DNA of 64,000 nt, from NCBI RefSeq assembly GCF_006715175.1, contig NZ_VFMQ01000001.1, forward strand, positions 868,001 to 932,000, read 5' to 3'. This DNA comes from Curtobacterium citreum (GTDB lineage Bacteria; Actinomycetota; Actinomycetes; Actinomycetales; Microbacteriaceae). How positions within the stretch are numbered: the stretch's first letter is position 1; each line of letters opens with the position of its first letter. The notes below the pieces were generated by a model. The model was not told the DNA's origin. It searched no databases and saw only the letters and a list, made by a program, of their open reading frames with translations. Position numbers and translations under genes: made by a program. Below, piece by piece: positions 16,938 to 25,420 of the stretch.

Positions 16938-17270
16938 ACCGCCTCCGTATCGTTGTCCTCGGCGTCATCTCGACTCACCCTGAGAGCGTCTGGTCTGTCT
17001 GCTTGGACGGACACCAGCGAGCCGGCGGGCCAGCGGGCGCGCACGTGCTCGGGAATTGGGATGGAGCCGTCGGCCGAGATGACGGCTCGGCGACCGCTGC
17101 CGTGATCTTCCTCTCCGACGCGGCCGTCTCGTAGGTGTACCAAGCGTTGCATCCGCTTCGCGACGGCTTCATCGTGGGTGACGAGCAGCGCCGCAATACC
17201 CTCCTGATCGGCCTCCGCAACCAGCAGGTCGAGTAACCGCTCTCGAGCAGCATCACCATGAGGCCCACTT
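16934..17270 (-). pseudogene. ABC ATPase 3' fragment with AbrB-like tail
   Basis: Only the last ~110 residues of an ABC ATPase remain: AARERLLDLLVAEADQEG, then the switch region ALLVTHDEAVAKRMQRLVHLRDGRV. A C-terminal extension, AVISADGSIPIPEHVRAR..GSLVSVQ, resembles a SpoVT/AbrB swapped-hairpin domain. Walker A, signature and Walker B would lie upstream but the sequence stops matching at about 17262-17270. The open frame continues to 17479, yet that part is antisense to pstS and meaningless. This marks a deletion or integration junction. Confidence 0.65.
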
Positions 17271-17354
17271 AATTTTGTTTCGTCGCGCGGCAGGGTTCGC
17301 CGGTGCTGGCGTCTGCCGGGCGACTTTCCGACGTACGCCCCCGAAGGGACCCCT

Positions 17355-18461
17355 GTGAACACCAAGCGAATCGGTTCGATCGCAGCGATCGCGATCGCCG
17401 GCGCCGTCGCGCTGTCCTCCTGCGCCTCGAACGAGAGCGGCAGCGGCGACACCGCCGCGCCGACCTCGAGCTCCGGCACCGACTACTCGAAGCTCTCGGG
17501 CACGCTGACCGGCTCTGGTGCGAGCACCCAGCAGACCGCTCAGGGTGTGTGGGCTGCGAACTTCCAGAACGTCGCCTCCGGCGTGACGGTCAACTACTCG
17601 CCGGACGGCTCCGGCGCCGGCCGCAAGAACTTCATCTCGGGTGCCGCGGACTTCGCCGGCTCCGACGCCGCGCTGAAGGACGAGGAGCTCTCAGGCTCGT
17701 TCGACCTGTGCGCGGACAAGGCCATCGACATCCCGGTCTACATCTCCCCGATCGCCATCGCCTACAAGGTCGACGGCGTCAAGGAGCCCACGCTCGACGC
17801 GAAGACCATCGCGGGCATCTTCTCGGGCAAGATCACCAAGTGGAACGCCTCCGAGATCGCCGACCTGAACAAGGGCGTCGACCTGCCGGACACGAACATC
17901 ACCGTCGTGCACCGCAACGACGACTCGGGCACCACGTACAACTTCAGTCAGTACCTCAACGCGAACGCGCCGGATGTCTGGACCGAGGAGCCCAGTCAGA
18001 CCTTCCCGTACTCCGTCGGCGACAGTGCGAAGGGCACCTCGGGTATCGCCTCGACCATGTCCACCGCCTCGAACGCCATCACCTACATCGACGACTCCGG
18101 CGCCGGTGACCTCGACAAGGCCAAGCTCATGGTCGGCTCCACGGCCACCGGGATCTCGGCCGAGGGCGCTGCCAAGGTCGTTTCTGACTCGGAGCTCGAG
18201 ACCGGTCGCGAAGCCAACGACGTGGCGATCGACATCGACCGCAAGGACACCGCCGAGGGTGCGTGGCCGCTGGTCCTGGTCTCCTACGCGATCGCCTGCC
18301 AGGAGTACAAGGACGCCGACAAGGGTGCGCTCGTGAAGGGCTACCTCGATTACGTCGTCACGCAGGACGCGCAGGAGGCCGCCGCGAAGGAGGCCAAGTC
18401 GGCCGCCCTCACCTCCGACCTGTCGGAGAAGGCCGCGAAGGCCGTCGCCTCCATCAAGTAG
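17355..18461 (+). CDS. pstS: Phosphate ABC transporter substrate-binding protein PstS
   Basis: A 368-residue lipoprotein that binds phosphate outside the membrane and delivers it to PstCAB. Residues 1-22 are a lipoprotein signal (AIAGAVALSSC). Family hallmarks follow: LTGSGASTQQTAQGVW, VNYSPDGSGAGRKNFISGAADFAGSDA (the phosphate-binding loops), IYVSPIAIAYKVDG-like strand (VYISPIAIAYKVDG), and VVHRNDDSGTTYNFSQYL. The GTG start at 17355 has GAAGGGA 6 bases upstream. Unusually, no pstC, pstA or pstB follow; a strong terminator comes right after the stop and then an unrelated sugar locus. Confidence 0.95.
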   Translation: MNTKRIGSIAAIAIAGAVALSSCASNESGSGDTAAPTSSSGTDYSKLSGTLTGSGASTQQTAQGVWAANFQNVASGVTVNYSPDGSGAGRKNFISGAADFAGSDAALKDEELSGSFDLCADKAIDIPVYISPIAIAYKVDGVKEPTLDAKTIAGIFSGKITKWNASEIADLNKGVDLPDTNITVVHRNDDSGTTYNFSQYLNANAPDVWTEEPSQTFPYSVGDSAKGTSGIASTMSTASNAITYIDDSGAGDLDKAKLMVGSTATGISAEGAAKVVSDSELETGREANDVAIDIDRKDTAEGAWPLVLVSYAIACQEYKDADKGALVKGYLDYVVTQDAQEAAAKEAKSAALTSDLSEKAAKAVASIK

Positions 18462-18477
18462 CAGCAACCGACATGCA

Positions 18478-18518
18478 GGAAGGAGCACGGCCGCCAACGG
18501 GCCGTGCTCCTTCCTTGT
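18478..18518 (+). terminator. Strong terminator after pstS
   Basis: A perfect 15-bp stem (GGAAGGAGCACGGCC at 18478-18492 with its complement at 18500-18514) closes a 7-base loop and is followed by TTGTCC. It lies 17 bases after the pstS stop. Confidence 0.85.
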
Positions 18519-18604
18519 CCTCCCGACGCTGCCGTCGAGCGCACTCCGGTCGGTGAGCGGGCTGCCAGCGGATTCGCGATCAGTGTGATGCCGTTTCGGT
18601 GAGA

Positions 18605-19360
18605 TCAGGAAGGCGTGCTGCTCGTCAACGCGATCACTGCCGCGCCGGCGTGCTGGAGGACCTCGTCGTCCGAGTCTGTGATCACGGTGCAATCGGCGAG
18701 CGTGAAGGCATGGCAGAGGGACACCTGGTTGAACTTGCTGCTGTCGGCGAGCACGTAGGTGTGCTTGCTGTGTGCCTGCACGATCCGCTTCTTGTTCGCC
18801 TCGCGGATGTCGAACGTGGTCACCCCGGCGGCGGCATCGATGCCGGTCACGCCGATGAACGCCTTGTCGAAGTACAGGTCGGCGAGTTCGCGATCAGTGA
18901 TCGGACCTGCCACGGAGCCGATCACGGGCAGCACGTCCCCGCCGAGTGCGGTGACGGTGACACTCGGAGGCAGCGGCAGGTTCAGCGCGTGCGTGTTCGA
19001 GGTGATCACGTGCACACGCGAACCACGGAGCGCTCGCATGAGTTCGGTCGCAGTCGTTCCTGAGTCCACGTAGACCGTGTCACCGTCGGCGACGAGCGCG
19101 GCGGCCGCTTCGGCGATCGCGGTCTTCTGGGCCCGGTTGATGAGGGACTTCGTCGCGATCGGCACCTCGCTCGCAGCGTCTTCGAGCCGGATGGCACCGC
19201 CGCGCAGGCTCACGATCCTGCCCGTGTCCTCGAGGGCCTTGATGTCCCGGCGCACCGTCGACGGTGACGCGCCCGTCACGTCGATCAACGCCTCGATCGT
19301 CACCGGGTCGCCGGCGGCGGCCTGCTCGAGGATCAGCTGGTGTCGCTCAAAGGACTTCAC
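18605..19360 (-). CDS. DeoR-family transcriptional regulator
   Basis: A 251-residue DeoR/GlpR-type repressor. The N-terminal HTH is at about residues 4-55 (ERHQLILEQAAAGDPVTIEALIDVTG, then ASPSTVRRDIKALEDTG). The C-terminal DeoRC sensor domain has DGDTVYVDSGTTATELMRAL near 95 and ends with DIREANKKRIV and a KFNQVSL region, typical for binding a phosphorylated sugar. The GTG at 19360 lies inside the 3' end of the kinase gene (14-bp overlap), so kinase and regulator are co-transcribed. It probably represses this locus and the divergent catabolic/transport genes. Confidence 0.9.
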   Translation of the reverse strand: MKSFERHQLILEQAAAGDPVTIEALIDVTGASPSTVRRDIKALEDTGRIVSLRGGAIRLEDAASEVPIATKSLINRAQKTAIAEAAAALVADGDTVYVDSGTTATELMRALRGSRVHVITSNTHALNLPLPPSVTVTALGGDVLPVIGSVAGPITDRELADLYFDKAFIGVTGIDAAAGVTTFDIREANKKRIVQAHSKHTYVLADSSKFNQVSLCHAFTLADCTVITDSDDEVLQHAGAAVIALTSSTPS

Positions 19361-20264
19361 TGGTGAGCACCTCGCGGGTCGGCATGCTGGACTGCGCGCC
19401 GACGCCCTCGACGGTGATCGACGCCACACGCGTCGCATCGACTGCAGCAGCGAAGGGGTCGGACCCGTTGACGAGGGCATTGGCGAACGCCCCGATGAAC
19501 GAGTCACCGGCGCCGGTCGAGTCTACGGCGTGAGCGGGGACGGCCTCGACGAACTGGACAGTGGTGCTGTCGGCGACGTAGCACCCGCGGCTCCCGAGCG
19601 TCAGGACCACCCCCTGGCAGAAGCGTTGCAGGTCGACCACCGCGCGCTGCATGGCCGCGTCGTCGTGGACGTCGCCGAGGTCGCGGCCGATGTACGCGCT
19701 CGCCTCCTCCTCGTTCACCACGAACCATGTGCACCGGCGCGTCACACGCTCCGCGACGGGGCGAGCAGGAGCGGCGTTGAACACGACCGGTACCGCGGCG
19801 GCTGCCGCCAGTTCGACGGTCCGTTCGTTCGCCTCGGCAGGGATCTCGTTCTGGATCACGACGACGCCGGCTTCCTGGAACAGCTGCTGGTTCTCATCGA
19901 TCCAGCCCGGGTCGATCGCCCCGTTGGCACCTTCGACGATGGTGGCGTACACATCGCCCTCACCCACGACGTGGACGATGCCCAACCCGCTGGACTCGTC
20001 GGTCGGTCGCATGTGGCAGTCGATGCCATGGCTCCGCAGGTTGTCGAGGCACAGCCGGCCCAGACCATCGGCACCGCAGGCGCCGATGAACCGGACCGTC
20101 GCTCCGAGTCGCGCAGCCTGAACCGCTTGGTTCGCGCCCTTCCCGCCGAACGCACCCTTCGCCTCGGCTGCAGCGAAGGTCTCGCCGCGGCGGGGGAGAC
20201 GGTCCTGCGTGACGATGTAGTCGTAGTTGACGCTCCCGACGACCAAGACGTCCGTGCCTGCCAT
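19347..20264 (-). CDS. PfkB-family sugar kinase (ribokinase-like)
   Basis: A 305-residue kinase of the ribokinase/PfkB family, which transfers the gamma-phosphate of ATP to a sugar hydroxyl. It has the substrate-binding GAFGGKGANQAVQAARLG at about residue 36 and the PfkB signature 2, VDSTGAGDSFIGAFANAL, near 245, with the catalytic Asp in GAGD. The ATG at 20264 is preferred to the in-frame ATG at 20294 because GGTGGAGG lies 5 bases before it, while the outer ATG has a site too close. Downstream is deoR, overlapping. The sugar is unknown; the surrounding importer and isomerase suggest a pentose, ketose or polyol-derived ketose. Confidence 0.9.
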   Translation of the reverse strand: MAGTDVLVVGSVNYDYIVTQDRLPRRGETFAAAEAKGAFGGKGANQAVQAARLGATVRFIGACGADGLGRLCLDNLRSHGIDCHMRPTDESSGLGIVHVVGEGDVYATIVEGANGAIDPGWIDENQQLFQEAGVVVIQNEIPAEANERTVELAAAAAVPVVFNAAPARPVAERVTRRCTWFVVNEEEASAYIGRDLGDVHDDAAMQRAVVDLQRFCQGVVLTLGSRGCYVADSTTVQFVEAVPAHAVDSTGAGDSFIGAFANALVNGSDPFAAAVDATRVASITVEGVGAQSSMPTREVLTSEVL

Positions 20265-20378
20265 GGGGACCTCCACCTCGTTGTGCTCGCTCATGCTCCA
20301 GCGCGGAGCAGCCGTGCGGCAAGCGGATCTCTCACCGCATTGCCGACACGGGCTGAGCCTAGGAAGCTCTGACGCTCG

Positions 20379-20440
20379 TTGTCAAAGATGGCGACGCAAA
20401 AAGAAAAAACTTGACCAAACTTGTCAGGCCGGGCTAGCTT
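20379..20440 (+). promoter_or_regulatory. Divergent promoter/operator region of sugar locus
   Basis: An A-rich tract is followed by TTGACC (20411-20416) and, 18 bases on, TAGCTT (20435-20440), a fair sigma-70-like promoter for the isomerase gene at 20448. TTGTCA is repeated at 20379 and 20421, possibly DeoR sites. Confidence 0.5.
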
Positions 20441-20447
20441 CGCCGAC

Positions 20448-21407
20448 ATGAAGTTCGCAACGCGCCTCAACTCCTTCGTCAGCGGCGGCGACGTCCCCGC
20501 TGCTCTCCGCCGCATCGCTGCGACCGAGGGCGTCGACTACGTCGACCTCAACTACCCCGAGCACTTCGAGAGCGTCGGGCCTGCGGCCATGAAGGCGCTC
20601 CTGGACGAACTCGGCCTGACGCTCAACGGCAACGCCACGCGCTTCCGCAAGCAGTTCGTCGCCGGCGAGTTCAGCAACCCGGACGAGACGGTCCGTCGGG
20701 CGGCGATCGACCTGGCGAAGGACGCGATCGATGCCGCCGCGACCTGCGGCAGCGATCTGCTCACGGTCTGGCTCGGCTTCGACGGCTACGACTTCACGTT
20801 CCAGAAGGACTACGCGGCCGACCTGCAGCGCATCGTGTCCGCCTTCCAGGAACTGGCCGACCACCGCCCGGACTTCCGGATCAGCATCGAGTACAAGCCG
20901 TACGAGGAGCGCGTGCACTCGATGATCAACAGCTTCGGACAGACGCTCGACGTCATCACCCGCATCGACCGCCCGAACCTCGGAGCGACCCTCGACTTCG
21001 CACACATGCTGATGGCCGGAGACCAGCCTGCGTTCGGGGCGTCGCTGCTCCTCGAGCAGGGCAAGCTCTTCGGGATCCACCTCAACGACGGCAACAACGC
21101 CCATGACGACGGCCTCATGATCGGATCCATCCACCCGTTCGAGACCATGGAGATGATCTACTTCCTCCTCCGCCACGAGTGGGACGGAGTCATCTACTTC
21201 GACACCTTCCCGATCCGCGAGGACGCGCAGGACGAGGCCGAGACCAACCGCGCCACCGTCGAGCTCTTCTTCGAGAAGGTCAAGGCTGTCGGTGTCGACC
21301 GCATCACCGAGGTCATCCGTTCGCAGGACGGCATCGCAGCGCAGCGACTGCGCAACGAACTCCTCGGCATCGGGTCGTCGAAGTACCAGGGCGAACTCGC
21401 CGTCTGA
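20448..21407 (+). CDS. Sugar isomerase/epimerase, AP-endonuclease-2 TIM barrel
   Basis: A 319-residue xylose-isomerase-like TIM barrel, the fold used by D-tagatose 3-epimerases, hydroxypyruvate isomerase and related sugar (phosphate) isomerases. Features in order: EGVDYVDLNYPEHFE near residue 27, SIEYKPYEERVHS near 152 (metal-ligand Glu), GATLDFAHMLMAGD near 182 (metal-ligand Asp/His), FGIHLNDGN near 212, and VIYFDTFPIRED near 248. ATG 20448 is chosen because the frame upstream lies in the promoter region. It heads the plus-strand operon of permease, ABC importer and mutarotase. The exact sugar cannot be read from sequence. Confidence 0.82.
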   Translation: MKFATRLNSFVSGGDVPAALRRIAATEGVDYVDLNYPEHFESVGPAAMKALLDELGLTLNGNATRFRKQFVAGEFSNPDETVRRAAIDLAKDAIDAAATCGSDLLTVWLGFDGYDFTFQKDYAADLQRIVSAFQELADHRPDFRISIEYKPYEERVHSMINSFGQTLDVITRIDRPNLGATLDFAHMLMAGDQPAFGASLLLEQGKLFGIHLNDGNNAHDDGLMIGSIHPFETMEMIYFLLRHEWDGVIYFDTFPIREDAQDEAETNRATVELFFEKVKAVGVDRITEVIRSQDGIAAQRLRNELLGIGSSKYQGELAV

Positions 21408-21487
21408 CCGTGAACCCGGCCGGCGCACATTCCTGCGCCGGCCGGCCTCGCCTCTCCTCCCGATGGTGTGAACAGAAAGGCTCCGAA

Positions 21488-22753
21488 GTGAACCGCGTCC
21501 TCGACCGCATAGGACTGCCCCGAAACCTCGTCTGGGGCTACATCGGACTCGTCCTCTTCATGGTGGGTGACGGCGTCGAACAAGGGTGGATCTCGCCGTG
21601 GCTCGTCTCCCGCGGCGTCACCGTCTCCGACACCGCCGCCCTGATCACGGTCTACGGAGTAACGGTCGCGATCGCGGCCTGGTTCTCCGGCGTCCTCGTG
21701 CAGACCATGGGGCCACGCAAGGTCATGCTCCTCGCCCTCACCGCGTTCCTGGTCGGCAGCGTCGGGTTCATCGGATTCGGCGTCACCAGCCTCGACTGGC
21801 CGGTGATGCTCGTCTTCTACGCGATCCGGGGCCTGGGCTACCCGCTGTTCGCGTACTCGTTCCTCACCTGGATCAACTACAGCGCCCCGCTGGAGCGCCG
21901 TGGCCTCGCCGCCGGCTGGTTCTGGTTCATGTTCTCGCTCGGCCTCAGCGTGATCGGGCCGTTCTACTCGTCACTCGCCTTGCCTGCATTCGGGCACATC
22001 GCGGTGCTCTGGACCGGCCTGGCCTTCGTCATCGTCGGAGCACTCGTCGCCACCATCGCCAACCGAGCGACCGTCCCGCCCGAGGAGATCCACCCGTTCA
22101 GTGCGCGCGAGCTGTCGAAGGCCGTCACGCTGATCGGACGACCGACGATCTCGATCGGTCTCCTCGTGAAGACGATCAACGGGCTGGCGCAGTACGGCCT
22201 GCCGGTCTTCATGCCGATCTACCTCGCCTCCTTCGGCTACACGACCACACAGTGGCTGCAGATGTGGTCCCTCGTGTTCACCGTCGCCATCTTCGCCAAC
22301 CTGTTCTTCGGCTACGTCGGCGACAAGATCGGCTGGCGACGCACGATCGGTTGGGTCGGCGGCGTGGCCTACTCCGTCGTGCTCGTCGCGGTGTTCCTCG
22401 CGCCCCACCTCATCGGCCACGACGTGGCGCTGATGACGATCGTGCTCTGCCTGTGCGGCGTGACGATGGCCGGCTTCGTGCCGCTGTCCGCGCTCTTCCC
22501 ACTGCTCGCACCGGACAACAAGGGCGCAGCGATGTCCGTACTCAACCTCGGAGCCGGACTCTCCGCGTTCGTCGCACCGGCCCTTGCCGGACTCTTCTTC
22601 GGGTGGTTGGGCGCAGGCGGCGTCCTCGGCATCTACGCCGGCTTCTACCTCCTCAGCGCGATCCTCACCCCCTTCCTGAAGACCCCCGCCGAGAAAGCGT
22701 CCACCGACGCTGCTCCCGCGAGCCGTGACGAACCCGTCCCGGTCCACAACTGA
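21488..22753 (+). CDS. MFS polyol/sugar permease (RbtT/DalT/CsbX-like)
   Basis: A 421-residue 12-TM MFS transporter. The pattern LPRNLVWGYIGLVLFMVGDGVEQGWISPWL at the N-terminus, FYAIRGLGYPLFAYSFLTW at about residue 115 and NKGAAMSVLNLGAGLSAFVAPALAG near 350 closely follow the ribitol and D-arabinitol permeases RbtT/DalT as I remember them. It would import a polyol or sugar by proton symport. The GTG at 21488 has AGAAAGG at good distance. It lies between the isomerase and a complete ABC importer, so this locus encodes two different uptake systems. Confidence 0.82.
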   Translation: MNRVLDRIGLPRNLVWGYIGLVLFMVGDGVEQGWISPWLVSRGVTVSDTAALITVYGVTVAIAAWFSGVLVQTMGPRKVMLLALTAFLVGSVGFIGFGVTSLDWPVMLVFYAIRGLGYPLFAYSFLTWINYSAPLERRGLAAGWFWFMFSLGLSVIGPFYSSLALPAFGHIAVLWTGLAFVIVGALVATIANRATVPPEEIHPFSARELSKAVTLIGRPTISIGLLVKTINGLAQYGLPVFMPIYLASFGYTTTQWLQMWSLVFTVAIFANLFFGYVGDKIGWRRTIGWVGGVAYSVVLVAVFLAPHLIGHDVALMTIVLCLCGVTMAGFVPLSALFPLLAPDNKGAAMSVLNLGAGLSAFVAPALAGLFFGWLGAGGVLGIYAGFYLLSAILTPFLKTPAEKASTDAAPASRDEPVPVHN

Positions 22754-22816
22754 ACCTCCTCTCCTCACCCACCCCGCGGCACCCGAGTGTGCGGCGCATC
22801 CCAGAAGGTCAACGCA

Positions 22817-23857
22817 ATGGCGCGAACCAGAACCGTGTTCTCCCTCTCCCTCGTCGTGGCGATCGCACTCGTCGCAGTGGTCGGCGGTGTCGTCGGCGGA
22901 CGAGCCACCGTCTCGAACGCCGACGCGCGCAGTTCCGGATCCGCAGGTGCGGCCGCCGGTGTGAAGGTCGACGTGATCATCCGAGCAACCGACTCCGAGT
23001 ACTGGCAGACCCTCCTCGCCGGTGCGGAAGCAGCAGCCAAGGACTACGGCGTCGACGTCAGCACCTTCGGTCCGACGTCGGAGACGGACATCGCCGGCCA
23101 GGTGCAGCTCGTCGAGAACTCCGTGGCTCGCGGAGCGGACGCGATCGTCGTCGCACCGAGCTCGAGCGAGGCGCTGAACGCATCCGTCAACGCGGCCCGG
23201 AAGTCCGGGATCAAGGTGATCACCGCCGACACCCGCGTCACCGCAGACGTCGACGGCCACATCGGAACCAACAACGAACTCGCTGGCACCTCCGCTGGCG
23301 AGAAGATGTGCAAGCTCCTGACCGCCCAGGGGACGACCACCGGCAAGGTCCTCGTCGAAGCGCCGATCGCTGGCATCGAGGCCAACCAGCAGCGCGACGC
23401 AGGATTCCGGTCCGGTCTGTCGAAGGACTGCCCGAAGATCGACGCGAGCCTGCAGAACTACAACAACAACGACATCAGCACAGCCGCGTCGCAGGTGAAC
23501 GACGCCATCTCGGCCCACTCGGACCTGGTGGGTGTCTTCGCGGACAACAACAGCTCCGGAGTCGGAGCGGCCACTGCGATCAAGGACAACAAGGCAGCGG
23601 ACACCATCCCGGTGGTCGCCTTCGACTCCGACCCCGCCGAGAACGCCGCGCTCAAGGCCGGGACGATCGACGCCCTCGTGGTGCAGAACCCCTGGTTCCT
23701 CGGCTACCAGGGCGTCGTCGAGGCAGCCATGGCCTCCCAGGGGCGCATCCCGCCGGCGGTCCTCGATCCCGGAGTCGCCGTCGTCGACCGCGACAACATG
23801 GACGACGCCGCGATCAAGACCCTGCTGAAGCCGCAGACCGCCAAGGTCGACAAGTGA
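22817..23857 (+). CDS. Sugar ABC transporter substrate-binding protein (RbsB-like)
   Basis: A 346-residue periplasmic-binding-protein-like (Peripla_BP_4) component. Residues 1-30 form a membrane-anchoring or signal segment (FSLSLVVAIALVAVVGGVVGG) without a lipobox cysteine. VIIRATDSEYWQTLLAGAEAAAKDYG and IVVAPSSSEALNASV near 100 are typical of ribose/allose/xylose binding proteins. VVAFDSDPAENAALKAGTIDALVVQNPW near 275 is the second-lobe hinge region. ATG 22817 has AGAAGG upstream. The downstream ATPase gene overlaps by GTGA. It supplies the sugar to the RbsA/RbsC-like proteins encoded next. Confidence 0.9.
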   Translation: MARTRTVFSLSLVVAIALVAVVGGVVGGRATVSNADARSSGSAGAAAGVKVDVIIRATDSEYWQTLLAGAEAAAKDYGVDVSTFGPTSETDIAGQVQLVENSVARGADAIVVAPSSSEALNASVNAARKSGIKVITADTRVTADVDGHIGTNNELAGTSAGEKMCKLLTAQGTTTGKVLVEAPIAGIEANQQRDAGFRSGLSKDCPKIDASLQNYNNNDISTAASQVNDAISAHSDLVGVFADNNSSGVGAATAIKDNKAADTIPVVAFDSDPAENAALKAGTIDALVVQNPWFLGYQGVVEAAMASQGRIPPAVLDPGVAVVDRDNMDDAAIKTLLKPQTAKVDK

Positions 23858-25410
23858 CGATCGTCGAGCCCGACGGAGCCGCGGTCCTGCACCTCGTCGA
23901 CGTCTCCAAGGCGTTCGGAACGGTCCAAGCCCTCAGCGGGGTGTCCCTGAAGCTGGTCGCCGGCCAGGTGCACTGCCTGGCAGGCGAGAACGGTGCCGGG
24001 AAGTCCACCCTGATCAAGATCCTCACGGGAGCGTTGCATCGTGACTCGGGAGAATTCCGGATCGACTCCGACCCCGTGACCACCGCGACACCGTCAGCGT
24101 TGCGAGCTGCAGGAGTGCAAGCGGTGTACCAGGAGCTCAGCCTGCTGCCGCACCTCTCGGTTGCCGAGAACGTGTTCATGGGCAGACTCCCCTCCAGGTC
24201 AGGCCTCATCCGCACCGGCGAGCTCCACGACCGATGCCGGGTCGCGCTCGACGACCTCGGGCTCACCGAGGTCGATCCGTCGGCGACGGTGGAGCACCTG
24301 CCAGCGGCGACGAAACAGCTGGTCGAGGTCGCCAAGGTCGCGACCGCCGACCAGGTCAAGGTCATCGTCTTCGACGAGCCCACGACCGCGTTGACCGAAG
24401 CGGAGTCGGATCGCCTCCTCGAGCAGATTCGACGCTTCAAGGCAGCTGGCGTCGCGATCCTGTACATCACGCACCGGCTCGAGGAGATGTTCGCCATCGG
24501 CGACTGGGTCACCGTCCTTCGCGACGGTGAACTCTCCCAGAGCGGGCCTCTCTCCGACTACACCGAGGACACCCTCATCACCGCGATGGTGGGCAGGGAC
24601 GTCACCGCGCTCTACCCGGACGAGGTCCGCGAGGAACACTCCGAGCGCCTCACGGTCACCGGCCTCCGACGCACACCGGACAGCCCGCCGATCGACCTCG
24701 TCGCGCGCGGCGGTGAGATCCTCGGTATCGGCGGCCTGCTCGGGTCAGGGCGCAGCGAGCTGCTCCTGAGCATCTTCGGGTCGGACTCGATCGCAGCAGG
24801 CGAGATCCGGATCGACGGGCGGGTCGTCAGGCCGGACGGCCCCCGGAGCATGATGAACGCCGGTGTCGCGCTGCTCACCGAGGACCGGAAGGTCCTCGGG
24901 CTCCTCCCCGAACTCTCCATCAGGGAGAACGTGACGATCGCGAGCCTGCGAACCGGTTCGCGGAAGGGGCTCCTGCCGCGGAAGTCTCAGATCAGCGAGG
25001 CTGATGCGCTGCTCGACAGCCTCCGGATCCGGGCCGGCTCGTACGACCAGCCCGTTTCGTCCCTCTCCGGCGGCAACCAGCAGAAAGTCCTCCTCGCCCG
25101 GTGGTTGCTCACCAAACCCAAGGTGATCATGTTCGACGAACCCACGAAGGGCATCGACATCGGCGCGAAGGGTGAGCTGTACGACGTGATCAACGGCCTC
25201 GCCCGCCAGGGGCTCGCGGTCGTGGTGGTCTCCTCCTACCTCCCCGAGCTCCTCGGTCTCGCCGACCGCGTCGTCGTGCTCCGCGAGGACGCCATCGCCG
25301 GTGAACTGCCCCGCGGGGCATCCGAGGAAGACGTCCTCCAGCTCGCCAGCGGCGCAACGCCGTCCCTCCGCAACGATCGATCCGACACCGCCGTCGGACA
25401 GAACCCCTAG
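23854..25410 (+). CDS. Sugar ABC transporter ATPase, double domain (RbsA-like)
   Basis: A 518-residue fusion of two ABC ATPase domains, as in RbsA/XylG. The first domain has Walker A GENGAGKSTLIKIL near residue 42 and Walker B VIVFDEPTTALT near 170; its signature region is divergent (VEHLPAATKQLVEVAKV), as usual in this family. The second has the altered Walker A GGLLGSGRSELLLS near 290 and an intact signature SLSGGNQQKVLLARWL near 400, then VIMFDEPTKGIDIG. The GTG start at 23854 overlaps the binding-protein stop. It powers the importer with the permease at 25421. Confidence 0.93.
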   Translation: MTIVEPDGAAVLHLVDVSKAFGTVQALSGVSLKLVAGQVHCLAGENGAGKSTLIKILTGALHRDSGEFRIDSDPVTTATPSALRAAGVQAVYQELSLLPHLSVAENVFMGRLPSRSGLIRTGELHDRCRVALDDLGLTEVDPSATVEHLPAATKQLVEVAKVATADQVKVIVFDEPTTALTEAESDRLLEQIRRFKAAGVAILYITHRLEEMFAIGDWVTVLRDGELSQSGPLSDYTEDTLITAMVGRDVTALYPDEVREEHSERLTVTGLRRTPDSPPIDLVARGGEILGIGGLLGSGRSELLLSIFGSDSIAAGEIRIDGRVVRPDGPRSMMNAGVALLTEDRKVLGLLPELSIRENVTIASLRTGSRKGLLPRKSQISEADALLDSLRIRAGSYDQPVSSLSGGNQQKVLLARWLLTKPKVIMFDEPTKGIDIGAKGELYDVINGLARQGLAVVVVSSYLPELLGLADRVVVLREDAIAGELPRGASEEDVLQLASGATPSLRNDRSDTAVGQNP

Positions 25411-25420
25411 GGAAGACCTC

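Noticed and set aside
661..17354. Search for a direct repeat of the tRNA-Gln 3' end as attR
   Set aside because: By eye no second copy of the GGTTCGAATCCTGGAGG region was found near the suspected right edge or elsewhere in the window.
22789..25410. An 873-aa fusion of the binding protein frame and the ATPase
   Set aside because: The N-terminal third is an out-of-frame shadow of the binding-protein gene; the ATPase starts at GTG 23854.
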